Positions 53,001-60,277 of a stretch of DNA of 64,000 nt are shown in pieces. Numbering within the stretch: position 1 is the first letter of the stretch; each line of letters begins with the position of its first letter. A model generated the notes under the pieces. That model saw only the letters and a list, made by a program, of their open reading frames with translations. It made no database searches and had not been told where the DNA came from. The position numbers and the translations under genes are program-made. The DNA comes from an uncultured Collinsella sp. (lineage in GTDB: Bacteria; Actinomycetota; Coriobacteriia; Coriobacteriales; Coriobacteriaceae). The DNA is taken from positions 62,001 through 126,000 of the forward strand of contig UQHS01000001.1 of NCBI GenBank assembly GCA_900540845.1. Reading direction: 5' to 3'.

Positions 53001-55670
53001 GGCATCTGTTCCGACTGGGGCACCTTGATTTCTAAGATTAATTGGGCGCGAGAATTTTCCGCTTTCGTCGCGGCTGAAGGCATCACGGTTACTTGGGACT
53101 TCGTTGCCCGGTCCTGCGAAGATCGGGATTTCGCTACACGCTGTGGTGATCTTAAGGTTAGAATCGAAGCGGCTCTCGAAGACGTGGAAAAAACGGTTGC
53201 CTGGTTTGCCAATCTTTTTGAGGCTGATTCTGACGTTGGGGGAATGCCAGTCTCGCGGCTTTTTGACAAATTGGAGGCGTGTTCGGAAAACCTTGAGGCT
53301 CTTGAGGAAATTCTCGACTACCGAAAGGTGAGGGCAGACTGTGATGCACTTGGACTTGGTGGCTGCATTGCAGCCCTAGAGACGGCAGAAATACCTCATG
53401 ATCGCATTATTCCAGTTTTCAAGAAGCGCTTCTTTAGGTTATGGCTTGATAGCGTTTTGCCTGATTATCCTGCAGTTGCGAGCTTTCGTCATCGAACTCA
53501 GGAAGAGCTTATTGAAGAGTTCCGCGATCTCGATAAACGGCAGATGTCCATCGCCCGCAGCAGGGTAAAGGCCAAACTGATTAACGCGCTACCTTCGCTT
53601 GATAGATTTACGAGTGGGTACGATGATGTTCGGATTCTCCAAAGGGAGATGGGGAAGAAGAGGCGCATCATGCCAATTCGCCGTCTCTTCAGCGCCATCC
53701 CGGGGTTGATTACCACGCTTAAGCCCTGTCTCATGATGTCGCCCCTCTCGGTGAGCCTGTTTCTCGAATCCGATCTCTATCGTTTTGACACCGTAATCTT
53801 CGATGAGGCTTCGCAGGTGTGTACCGAGAATGCGATCGGCGCAATATTTCGAGGGAAACAGGTGATTGTTGCAGGCGATAGCAAGCAGCTGCCACCCTCC
53901 AATTTCTTCGCCGCCTCGACGTCTGATGATGACTTTGATTCTGATGAGGAAGTGAACGACGGCGCTTATGATGTCGGTGCCTTCGAGTCGGTTCTCGATG
54001 AGGCGTCAATGCTTCCAGCAAGGACGTTGCTCTGGCATTATCGCAGCCGTCATGAACACCTCATTGCCTTCTCTAATGCGAAGATATACAGGAGTCGGCT
54101 TGTTACCTTTCCGTCCTCAATTGACCGTGCGCCTGATTTCGGTGTGGAGTATGAATATGTGCAAAATGGTTCATATGATCGAGGGGGCAGAAAGGGCAAT
54201 GTGCTCGAAGCGGAGCGCGTCGCGGAGCTAGTGTTCGACCATTTCCGTCGGAATCCGGAACGATCGCTCGGCGTTATTGCATTCGGCTCTGTACAGGAGT
54301 ACGCCATCGATGCCGCAGTTCGAAAGATGCGATTGCGCAACCAGGAGTTTGAGCAGTTTTTTAATGAGGAACTTGAAGAGCCCTTCTTTATCAAGAGCCT
54401 TGAGAATGTGCAAGGTGACGAGAGGGATACTATCATTTTCAGCATTGGTTATGCGAAGGACTCTAACGGCGTAATGAGAATGCAGTTCGGGCCGTTGAGC
54501 CAAAGCGGGGGCGAACGAAGGCTGAATGTCGCGATTACTCGTGCGAAATATAACGTTAAGCTCGTTGGCTCGATTCTCCCCACGGATATTGTTGCCGAGA
54601 GGGTGAGCTCCGAAGGCCCCAAGCTTCTAAAAAGCTACATTGACTTTGCCATGAGAGGGCCAAAGGCTCTTGAAGATGAGCTTACTGCTCCAGATTCCGT
54701 TGAGTTTGATTCCCCGTTTGAAGAGTCTGTGTTCGACTTCCTGAATTCGAAGGGATATAGGGTCGCAACTCAGGTGGGCTGTTCTGGCTATCGTATTGAC
54801 ATGGCGGTAAAGCACCCCACGCTGGATGGACGATATGTGCTAGGAATTGAGTGTGACGGAGCGACATACCATTCCGCCCGTACGGCACGTGAACGCGATC
54901 GACTTCGCCAAGATGTGCTTGAGAGCATGGGGTGGAGAATCTACCGCATTTGGTCCACTGACTGGATTAAGAGCCCTGCTACCGAGCGAAGCAGGCTCAT
55001 AGATGCTGTCGAGAAGGCCCTTTCCGAGTATGTTGAGCGAAGGCCTACATTCGAGAGCAGGAATAGGATGGAAACGACTGCCGACAGCGACGATGTCAGT
55101 TACGAGATAGTTGAAGAGCGTGAGCTGAGTGTATCGGAGATTGAGAACCCGTATGGGTTCGACAAGATGGAGGACCCAGATTTCAGCACGCTTCCACGTG
55201 ATTGCTACGGCTATTTGAGCCTTGACGATTGCATCGAATTGCTGGTGAGGCAGCAATTTCCTCTCCATAAGGACATAGCGGCTCAAAAGTTATGCTCGCT
55301 ATTCGGCAAAGAGCGTGCAGGCAAGACTGTTAAGAGCAGCATCGAACAGGCGCTAGGGCGGATGAGCTCTGTCGTTGAGAAGGATGGCTTCCTTTATCCG
55401 AGTGAGTACGAGAGTGTCCCTGCTTACGGCTCCTATGGTAGGCAGGTTAAACACATCAGTCTTGATGAGCTCTGTTCTGCGATGCTGCGAGTGTGCGAGC
55501 TTCGAGTCGGATTGACTGAGGAAGCGTTGGTTGAGGAGACGGCGCGAGCGTATGAGTTCAAGCGCATCGGCGTAAACATCAAAGAGGCGCTTTCAAACGC
55601 TTATAAGAGGCTGTCCGATGAAGGCATCTTGCGTAAGATTGACGGCCGTATTGTGCTTGTGGGGCGGTGA
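50055..55670 (+). CDS. Giant SF1 helicase-nuclease (DUF4011/DUF3320 type), defence-associated
   Basis: An 1871-residue protein. The N-terminus (MDSRIDAWKKKLLDLGKRNR) is DUF4011. The SF1 helicase parts are Walker A GPPGTGKS (304-311), then about 930 mostly helical residues, Walker B VIFDEASQV (about 1247), GDSKQLPPSNFF, LWHYRSRHEHLI, QGDERDTIIFSIGY and LNVAITRAKYNVKLVGS. Next is a Vsr/DUF559-like nuclease domain, about 1550-1660, with GYRIDMAVKH and GIECDGATYH, then a DUF3320-like tail. Such proteins are common in defence islands and probably unwind and cut foreign DNA. The start at 50055 follows GGAG. Codon use is clearly AT-richer than the neighbours. Confidence 0.87.
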   Translation: MFDGAIDMDSRIDAWKKKLLDLGKRNRLLNHRDTKRGSIRIVSPSSLALWQSFVEEESPIVFSYINEESEFDDAGDGGQKIEVVSGNVETNKTLPEQQKTLRSLRNKARSFSNEQGVNALYLAFGFLNWKESPSSKQFIQSPLILVPVYLQWESIASPFELRLHDDEIVINPTLAYKMENDFGVTLPPFESGDSPADYFNTLNRLVASQGWSVEQGTCLTLLSFLKINMYNDLEKHRESISEHPVVRALAGDASGLTVDVSTLDGYDHDASTTPADSYLIVDADASQIDAIECAKMGASFVLQGPPGTGKSQTITNIIAECLADGKKVLFVSEKMAALDVVHRRLKDAGLEDFTLVLHSYKANKKDVLDQLGRSLELSDNKVKLADEAYRSLDQLLSDRKRLNDYSSQLHEIIAPLNKSIFDANGEIAECCDVEDIVFSIDDVRNVSSGTYLSMCGVLNRYGSVLNSMHEDIEENPWHDTLLTFVGNELRHDLVSKAAMCKSKLRAILALSDEAAEHFGIEAESLPSLKNAAAALGSASRSPKVLASWIESEDLGSLARECEVWDEKRRLLYGLLDEIEIVRGELGEKRLWTDSGVRLSNDDLSELLAEYSRDLEVKFGTNEILGVWRKTESVDRVKAVLAELKGHADHLVESRHRSRRSFARDIEQIDYLPVQQRFDSRYDRDFLEKRGSYLTDRSDLKNVVLLKSTVLHSNKDTLLALEGACRLADHRAWAEESLELGELSALEEEIASTCEAEINQIPYNEIYLRYKTTSSSFAKIFNSQYKSDRSMVGSLMKGLSGKPTDDQVLSVLSMLRRRDELLVWRDSSPRWAELCSLESALRNQFSDDVFSLDYRSIFQRYRDEYDDAFAETCSQYEADLSLFESYVIPGTSIDRQIVVDEITLLSDISGERRWFEENDEFLKRLLGDCYLREETDFDSLDSVYRTFALLCRCDVARCNALALLASSKAEHASFLQKYGPDYVGICSDWGTLISKINWAREFSAFVAAEGITVTWDFVARSCEDRDFATRCGDLKVRIEAALEDVEKTVAWFANLFEADSDVGGMPVSRLFDKLEACSENLEALEEILDYRKVRADCDALGLGGCIAALETAEIPHDRIIPVFKKRFFRLWLDSVLPDYPAVASFRHRTQEELIEEFRDLDKRQMSIARSRVKAKLINALPSLDRFTSGYDDVRILQREMGKKRRIMPIRRLFSAIPGLITTLKPCLMMSPLSVSLFLESDLYRFDTVIFDEASQVCTENAIGAIFRGKQVIVAGDSKQLPPSNFFAASTSDDDFDSDEEVNDGAYDVGAFESVLDEASMLPARTLLWHYRSRHEHLIAFSNAKIYRSRLVTFPSSIDRAPDFGVEYEYVQNGSYDRGGRKGNVLEAERVAELVFDHFRRNPERSLGVIAFGSVQEYAIDAAVRKMRLRNQEFEQFFNEELEEPFFIKSLENVQGDERDTIIFSIGYAKDSNGVMRMQFGPLSQSGGERRLNVAITRAKYNVKLVGSILPTDIVAERVSSEGPKLLKSYIDFAMRGPKALEDELTAPDSVEFDSPFEESVFDFLNSKGYRVATQVGCSGYRIDMAVKHPTLDGRYVLGIECDGATYHSARTARERDRLRQDVLESMGWRIYRIWSTDWIKSPATERSRLIDAVEKALSEYVERRPTFESRNRMETTADSDDVSYEIVEERELSVSEIENPYGFDKMEDPDFSTLPRDCYGYLSLDDCIELLVRQQFPLHKDIAAQKLCSLFGKERAGKTVKSSIEQALGRMSSVVEKDGFLYPSEYESVPAYGSYGRQVKHISLDELCSAMLRVCELRVGLTEEALVEETARAYEFKRIGVNIKEALSNAYKRLSDEGILRKIDGRIVLVGR

Positions 55671-55715
55671 AAAACAAAGGGTGAAAGGGCGACCCAATCT
55701 TCTGGATGAATCTGT

Positions 55716-55745
55716 TTGTGCGTGTCAGGGGAGTTCTGCTATACT
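55716..55745 (+). promoter_or_regulatory. Promoter of tRNA-Glu
   Basis: TTGTGC and TATACT are separated by 18 bases, with TATACT ending 10 bases before the tRNA. Confidence 0.6.
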
Positions 55746-55755
55746 CTAGCGCGCT

Positions 55756-55832
55756 GTCCCCATCGTCTAGCGGCCAAGGACGCCACCCTTTCAAGGTGGA
55801 TATCACGGGTTCGAATCCCGTTGGGGGCACCA
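55756..55832 (+). tRNA. tRNA-Glu (anticodon TTC)
   Basis: A full cloverleaf with the CCA encoded. The acceptor GTCCCCA pairs with TGGGGGC, the anticodon loop is CCTTTCAAG with TTC, and the T arm CGGGTTCGAATCCCG is perfect. It borders the AT-rich defence-like island on its right side, a common integration point. Confidence 0.96.
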
Positions 55833-55844
55833 TTGCTTTGTCCG

Positions 55845-55877
55845 GACCCGCTCGGCTTCGCGCCGAGCGGGTCTTTT
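55845..55877 (+). terminator. Intrinsic terminator after tRNA-Glu
   Basis: GACCCGCTCGGC and GCCGAGCGGGTC pair perfectly around TTCGC, followed by TTTTC. Confidence 0.9.
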
Positions 55878-55897
55878 CGTAAAAGGGGAAGATGCCC

Positions 55898-56422
55898 ATG
55901 GATGCCAAACGTGTTGCCCGAGCTGGAGTGATGGTCGCCCTGTTGGCTGTTTCCGCCCAGGTCATGATGCCCATCGGTCCGGTGCCGTTCACCCTCCAGA
56001 CGATGGTGCTCGCCATGATCCCTGCAGTGCTCGACCGTGGTACCGCCGTGCTTTCCGTTGTCGCCTATGTGCTGCTGGGTGCATTCGGCCTGCCGGTGTT
56101 CGCCGGCTTCATGGGAGGCTTTGGATCGCTGGTTGGACCTACGGGCGGCTTTTTGTGGGGTTTCGTTTTGGGCATGATTGCGGCGGGCGCCATGGGCAGG
56201 CTCTTCGCCACGCGTCTTAGTGCCTTCCCTCGTGCGCTGGTCTCGTCGTTTCTCCTGCTTCTGGTGACGTATGCATGCGGTACGGTGCAGCTTATGGCAC
56301 TCATGTCGCTCGATGTGACGGGTGCGCTCGGTATCGCCGTGATACCGTTTGTCATCCCCGATGTCATCAAGGTCGTCGTGGGCGCACGGATAGGTGTCTC
56401 GATTTCGAAGGTTCTGTCGTAG
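55898..56422 (+). CDS. bioY: Biotin transporter BioY (ECF S component)
   Basis: A 174-residue membrane protein with six hydrophobic segments. Diagnostic BioY stretches are AQVMMPIGPVPFTLQTM near 20-36, GAFGLPVFAGFMGGFGSLVGPTGGFLWGF (in pieces) and the C-terminal PFVIPDVIKVVVGARIG. It captures biotin and works with an ECF energising module encoded elsewhere. I prefer the ATG at 55898, nine bases after AAAGGGG, over the ATG at 55892. It sits 20 bases after the tRNA terminator, so readthrough or a hidden promoter is needed. Confidence 0.94.
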   Translation: MDAKRVARAGVMVALLAVSAQVMMPIGPVPFTLQTMVLAMIPAVLDRGTAVLSVVAYVLLGAFGLPVFAGFMGGFGSLVGPTGGFLWGFVLGMIAAGAMGRLFATRLSAFPRALVSSFLLLLVTYACGTVQLMALMSLDVTGALGIAVIPFVIPDVIKVVVGARIGVSISKVLS

Positions 56423-56467
56423 CGCATGCGATCTCTCCGCCGGCTTCCGCGCTGGCGTCACGTCATG

Positions 56468-56540
56468 CAAATGTGCCGAGTGTGCGCTTTTCCAACGTTT
56501 GCGATGCTTAAACGTTGGAAAAGCGCACACTCGGCATTTG
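56468..56540. repeat. Long palindrome (31-bp stem) after bioY
   Basis: Left arm 56468-56500 and right arm 56510-56540 are inverted copies apart from a 2-base bulge. Both contain GCCGAGTGTGCGCTTTTCC, and the loop is 9 bases. There is no T-run. The 210-base gap 56423-56632 holds no gene but also carries several GACGGCG copies near 56570-56620. It is probably a dispersed palindromic element between convergent genes. Confidence 0.75.
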
Positions 56541-56632
56541 GGGCAGGGCGCCGCAAGGGCGACGTCGCAGTGGGGACGCGACGGCGCTGCAGGGGCGACG
56601 GCGATACGACGGCGCCGCGAGGCGGGGCGGGA

Positions 56633-58873
56633 TTATCCCAGAAGCTTCATCGCGGCCTCATTCGCCGCAAGCTCATATGAGTCGTCGAGCGCGGGGAGCG
56701 GGAGCAGCGCTTTGGCCTGAGTATCGCCCGCGGCGGCACGCTTCTCGAGTGCGCGCGTGAGCAGCCAGTCTGCGAGCTCGGGGTTCTTGGAGAGCGCGGG
56801 GCCGTGCAGGTAGGTGCCCACCAGGCCGTTGTGGATGCAACCCTCAAAGCCGTCTTCGCCGTTGTTGCCGGTACCGGGCACCACGACGCTTCCCAAGGGC
56901 GTCTCGCCGGCATCGAGCTTCGTGCGGCCGCCATGGTTTTCAAAGCCCACGAGTGCCCGCCCGAACAGGTCGTTTCTCACCGCGACGTTGCCGGTGAGGC
57001 GCCCTTCGCCGCGGACGGTCTCGGCGCCGATGAGCCCCAGGCCTTCAATGCGGGTGTCGCCCATGTAGTACGAGCGTCCGAGCAGCTGGTAGCTGCCGCA
57101 AATCGCCAGCATGATGCCACCGTCGGCGATGTAGGAGGCGATTTCGTCGCGCTGCTTGAGCAGTTCGTGCGCCACGGCGAGCTGGTCGCGGTCGGAGCCG
57201 CCGCCCATGAGCACCACGTCGGCGCACGACAGGTCGAGCTCGTCCTCCATGTGCACGTTGTCCACGTGGACGGGGATGCCGCGCCAGGCGCAACGCCGCT
57301 CGAGGACGATGGCGTTGCCGCCGTCGCCGTAGAGGTTGAGGGCGTCGGGGTAGAGGTGCACGATGCGCAAGGGACGGTCGAGGGTTGCTGTGCACACCTC
57401 CTGAGCGGCGCTGTCGCCTTGGTCGCCGGAGCCCTCACCAGCGACGACCGGGCGCTCCGTGTTCCCGTCGCTGTCGTCGCGCATGCGCTCGAGCTCTTTG
57501 ACGACCGGCGGGAACGCCGTGTAATTCGCCACCACATGCAGCGTCTCAGACGCCGGCTCGCAAGCCACGGCGTCGAGAACCTCGGACACGCCCTCGACGA
57601 TGCGGGCGTCGATGCCCGCATACTTGAGGCGCACTTGCAGGTCGTTGGCGCGCGTGCCGCCCACAAACGCGCGCACGTTGGCGTCGGCAGAAAGGCGCTC
57701 GAAGTCGACGTCCCAAATCCACGACACATCGCGGCCGTCGGCCTCGGCGTCGTTGAGGAAAAACGCCATGAGGCGACCGTTCGCCGTCTTGATCTGCTGG
57801 ATTTGCCGGTCGAAGCCAACGGGATTCTTGGCCAGGTCGGTTGCGACCTCACGCCCGGATACATTCCAGCGCGTCATGCGTCCGCCGGTGGGGACGTAGG
57901 CGTCGAGCACGTGCTGGAAGCGCTCGGGCGCCTCGTCGAGCGCCTCGAGGGCCGTTGCGGCGGTCCAAGCGGCGGCGATGTTGTAGACCATATACAAACC
58001 GTTGTACTTGGTGGAGAGGTGCGCGCCTGCCGAAGCCTGGCATGCAAAGCCCTGCCCTTCGGAGCCCTGCTCCAACCCGGTCATGCTGACGTCGAACGCG
58101 TATCCGTCTGCACTGAGCGTCACGTCGTGGGCAAAGCTCGCGAGCGCGGGCCGCTGCCACCCGCAGGTGGGGCAGCGGTAGGCGCCCAGCTGCCCATACT
58201 GGATGTACTCGTACACGAGCGGCGCGTTGCATTGCCCGCAAAACCGCGATTCCGCGATATGCGAGGTCTCGGTGCCAACGGCGCCCTCGATGCCAAAGGG
58301 GAGCTTGGGGTTGGCGACGCGCTCGGCGATCGAGGCGCACAGGGGATCGTCGGCGTTGAAGATCAACGTGGTCGACGGCGAGGAGTTGAGCGCCTCGGCG
58401 ATGGCCGCCTGGGTGTGGTCGATCTCCCCGTAGCGATCGAGCTGGTCGCGGAACAGGTTGAGCAGCACGAAATAGGTGGGCTTGAGGCGGGGGAGCACGC
58501 GCACCGTGTAGAGCTCGTCGCACTCGAAAACGCCCACGCGACGAGTGTGCGCGGTGCGGCGGCGCGCGGAGTTGGCCTCGAGCAGCGCGCCGGTGATGCC
58601 GGTCTCCATGTTGTTGCCGGCGTGGTTGCACACGCAGGTCGCCCCGCTTGCGGAGACGGCGTCCGCGATGAGGTTGGTTGTGGTCGTCTTGCCGTTGGTG
58701 CCGGTGATGACCACGCTCGCGTCGAGCAGCACGGCGAGATGGGCGATGAGCTCCGGGTCGATGGAGAGGCCGATCTTACCCGGCAATGCGCCGCCGCTGC
58801 GGTGCAGGACGGAGCGCAGGCCCCAGCGCGCAACACCCGCGGCCGAGGTTGCTATGTTCGATTTGATGCTCAT
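56633..58873 (-). CDS. Fused MurT-GatD lipid II isoglutaminyl synthase
   Basis: A 746-residue fusion. Residues 1 to about 480 are MurT, a Mur ligase with P-loop TGTNGKTTTT (57-66), a four-Cys zinc ribbon (Cys212, 215, 234, 237) and the DUF1727 C-terminal domain. After a variable linker (about 485-515), GatD, a CobB/CobQ-like glutamine amidotransferase, follows with nucleophile Cys592 (AICGSYQLLG) and His690 (YLHGP). In Staphylococcus aureus these are two genes; together they amidate D-Glu of lipid II to D-isoglutamine. The start follows AGGAG. It is last in a minus-strand cluster. Confidence 0.92.
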   Translation of the reverse strand: MSIKSNIATSAAGVARWGLRSVLHRSGGALPGKIGLSIDPELIAHLAVLLDASVVITGTNGKTTTTNLIADAVSASGATCVCNHAGNNMETGITGALLEANSARRRTAHTRRVGVFECDELYTVRVLPRLKPTYFVLLNLFRDQLDRYGEIDHTQAAIAEALNSSPSTTLIFNADDPLCASIAERVANPKLPFGIEGAVGTETSHIAESRFCGQCNAPLVYEYIQYGQLGAYRCPTCGWQRPALASFAHDVTLSADGYAFDVSMTGLEQGSEGQGFACQASAGAHLSTKYNGLYMVYNIAAAWTAATALEALDEAPERFQHVLDAYVPTGGRMTRWNVSGREVATDLAKNPVGFDRQIQQIKTANGRLMAFFLNDAEADGRDVSWIWDVDFERLSADANVRAFVGGTRANDLQVRLKYAGIDARIVEGVSEVLDAVACEPASETLHVVANYTAFPPVVKELERMRDDSDGNTERPVVAGEGSGDQGDSAAQEVCTATLDRPLRIVHLYPDALNLYGDGGNAIVLERRCAWRGIPVHVDNVHMEDELDLSCADVVLMGGGSDRDQLAVAHELLKQRDEIASYIADGGIMLAICGSYQLLGRSYYMGDTRIEGLGLIGAETVRGEGRLTGNVAVRNDLFGRALVGFENHGGRTKLDAGETPLGSVVVPGTGNNGEDGFEGCIHNGLVGTYLHGPALSKNPELADWLLTRALEKRAAAGDTQAKALLPLPALDDSYELAANEAAMKLLG

Positions 58874-58935
58874 GCGAGCTCCTATCTGTCATTTGCCTCC
58901 GGCGCCGACGGCGCGGGGGCGGCGGGCGCTTGCTC

Positions 58936-59727
58936 TTATTGGGCGGCCGCGGCGTAGCGGGCGCGGCCGCGCTCCTCGGGCGTCATGCGGCTGCGGGGCG
59001 AGTAGATGACGTTGGTCCGGCAATGCTCGACGCACAGGTCGCAACCTGCGCAGGCGTGCGTGTCGATGCGGAACACGGGCGGCGTGAAGGTGATGGCCGG
59101 GCACCCGGTGATTTGCTGGCAGCGGTGGCAGCTCATGCAGGCGTACTCGTCGATCTCGACGGGCTCGGCCTCATAGTCCCCGTGCTGAAGCTGTGCGCAA
59201 GGCGAGGCGAACACCACGGCGTGCACCCCGTCCGTCTCCAGGGCGCCGGCAAGGACACGCGCCGCGCGCTGGCTGTCAAACGGGTCGACGATGACGGCAT
59301 CGGAGCAGCCGAGGGCGAGTGCCCGCTCGGCGAGCGCCTCGATCGCCTCGCGCGTGAGGTATGCCGCGCTGGAGGCGAGGACCGCGAGCACCGTGACACG
59401 GCCCTCACGGCTCAGCCCGGCGAGTGCCTCGGTGGCGGAATCCGAGCTGAGCTCAACATCGGGGATGAAGTGGATGCACGCCTCCGCGCCCGCCTGCTCG
59501 CTGGTTCCGCGGGGCACCTCGACCTTGTAGCGGTCGAGCAGAGCGTCTTCGCCGCCGGGGCAGGTGGTGGCTGCGGGATGCATGTGCCCGACGTTTGGGC
59601 AGCCGGCGTCTCCGCAGATGACGCGCCCGCGCCCGCGGCCAAGCGCCTCCTTGCAGACGACGTAGGCCGCGCGATGGGGGCATCCCGGACACGAGACGCC
59701 GGGGGTGACATGCGTATGCTCGGCCAT
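58936..59727 (-). CDS. Small IorA-like ferredoxin protein (two [4Fe-4S] clusters)
   Basis: A 263-residue protein. The N-terminus CPGCPHRAAYVVCKEAL with VICGDAGCPNVG resembles the TPP-domain opening of indolepyruvate ferredoxin oxidoreductase alpha (IorA). The rest of the TPP domain and the pyruvate domain are missing. The C-terminus is a two-cluster ferredoxin: Cys197, 200, 203, 209 and Cys226, 229, 232, 236. It is probably a redox protein derived from IorA rather than a complete enzyme. The ATG follows GAGGAG, 3 bases after the FKBP stop, so it is in that operon. Confidence 0.72.
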   Translation of the reverse strand: MAEHTHVTPGVSCPGCPHRAAYVVCKEALGRGRGRVICGDAGCPNVGHMHPAATTCPGGEDALLDRYKVEVPRGTSEQAGAEACIHFIPDVELSSDSATEALAGLSREGRVTVLAVLASSAAYLTREAIEALAERALALGCSDAVIVDPFDSQRAARVLAGALETDGVHAVVFASPCAQLQHGDYEAEPVEIDEYACMSCHRCQQITGCPAITFTPPVFRIDTHACAGCDLCVEHCRTNVIYSPRSRMTPEERGRARYAAAAQ

Positions 59728-59730
59728 GGG

Positions 59731-60183
59731 TTACTCCTCCTCGGGGGTGTAGGCCTCGCGGCTCAGCAGCTCGAGGTCGAAGGTGAGCGTGCGCCCCGCC
59801 ATGGGGTGGTTGAAGTCGAACAGCGTGTCGCCGTCGTCCGCGACGCGTACCACGCGAACGAGCTGCTGGTACCCTTCGTCGTTCATGAGGTAGATGAGCT
59901 GGCCGGGGACGAGGTCCTCGTAGTTGGGGATCTCGATGGTGGGCATCACGTAGAGCAGCCGCGGGTCGTGCTCGCCGTATGCGTCTTTGGGCTGGAGCGT
60001 CACCGTCTTCTTCTCGCCGGGCTCCATGGACAGCACGGCGACTTCAAATCCGGGGACGACCTCATGGTTGCCCTCGACATAGGTGAGGGGCGCCCGCCCC
60101 TCGGTGGTGTCGAAGACCTCCCCGTCCTCAAATGAACCTGTGTAGTGGACCGTGACGCGGTGCTTGAGCGAGAAGTCCTGCAC
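59731..60183 (-). CDS. FKBP-type peptidyl-prolyl isomerase, SlyD-like
   Basis: A 150-residue prolyl isomerase/chaperone. The FKBP part HRVTVHYTGSFEDGEVFDTTEG leads into the SlyD insert-in-flap domain (KDAYGEHDPRLLYVMP, then LMNDEGYQQLVRVV), and the FKBP strand GRTLTFDLELL closes the fold. The metal-binding His-rich tail of E. coli SlyD is absent. The start GTG at 60183 follows AAGGGAG; the TTG 30 bases upstream lacks an SD. It is probably cytoplasmic, in one transcript with the IorA-like and MurT-GatD genes. Confidence 0.9.
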   Translation of the reverse strand: MQDFSLKHRVTVHYTGSFEDGEVFDTTEGRAPLTYVEGNHEVVPGFEVAVLSMEPGEKKTVTLQPKDAYGEHDPRLLYVMPTIEIPNYEDLVPGQLIYLMNDEGYQQLVRVVRVADDGDTLFDFNHPMAGRTLTFDLELLSREAYTPEEE

Positions 60184-60277
60184 GGGCGCTCCCTTCGGGG
60201 TGTGGATGTACAAGTGGTAAGCCTACCACGCCGGTGTGGCGGGCTTGCGATGCCGGCCCGCATGTCGCGGGCGCGCG

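Noticed and set aside
55680..55760. Attachment site duplication at tRNA-Glu marking the island
   Set aside because: I found no copy of the tRNA 3-prime end near the left side of the island, and no integrase gene; integration at the tRNA is only suspected.
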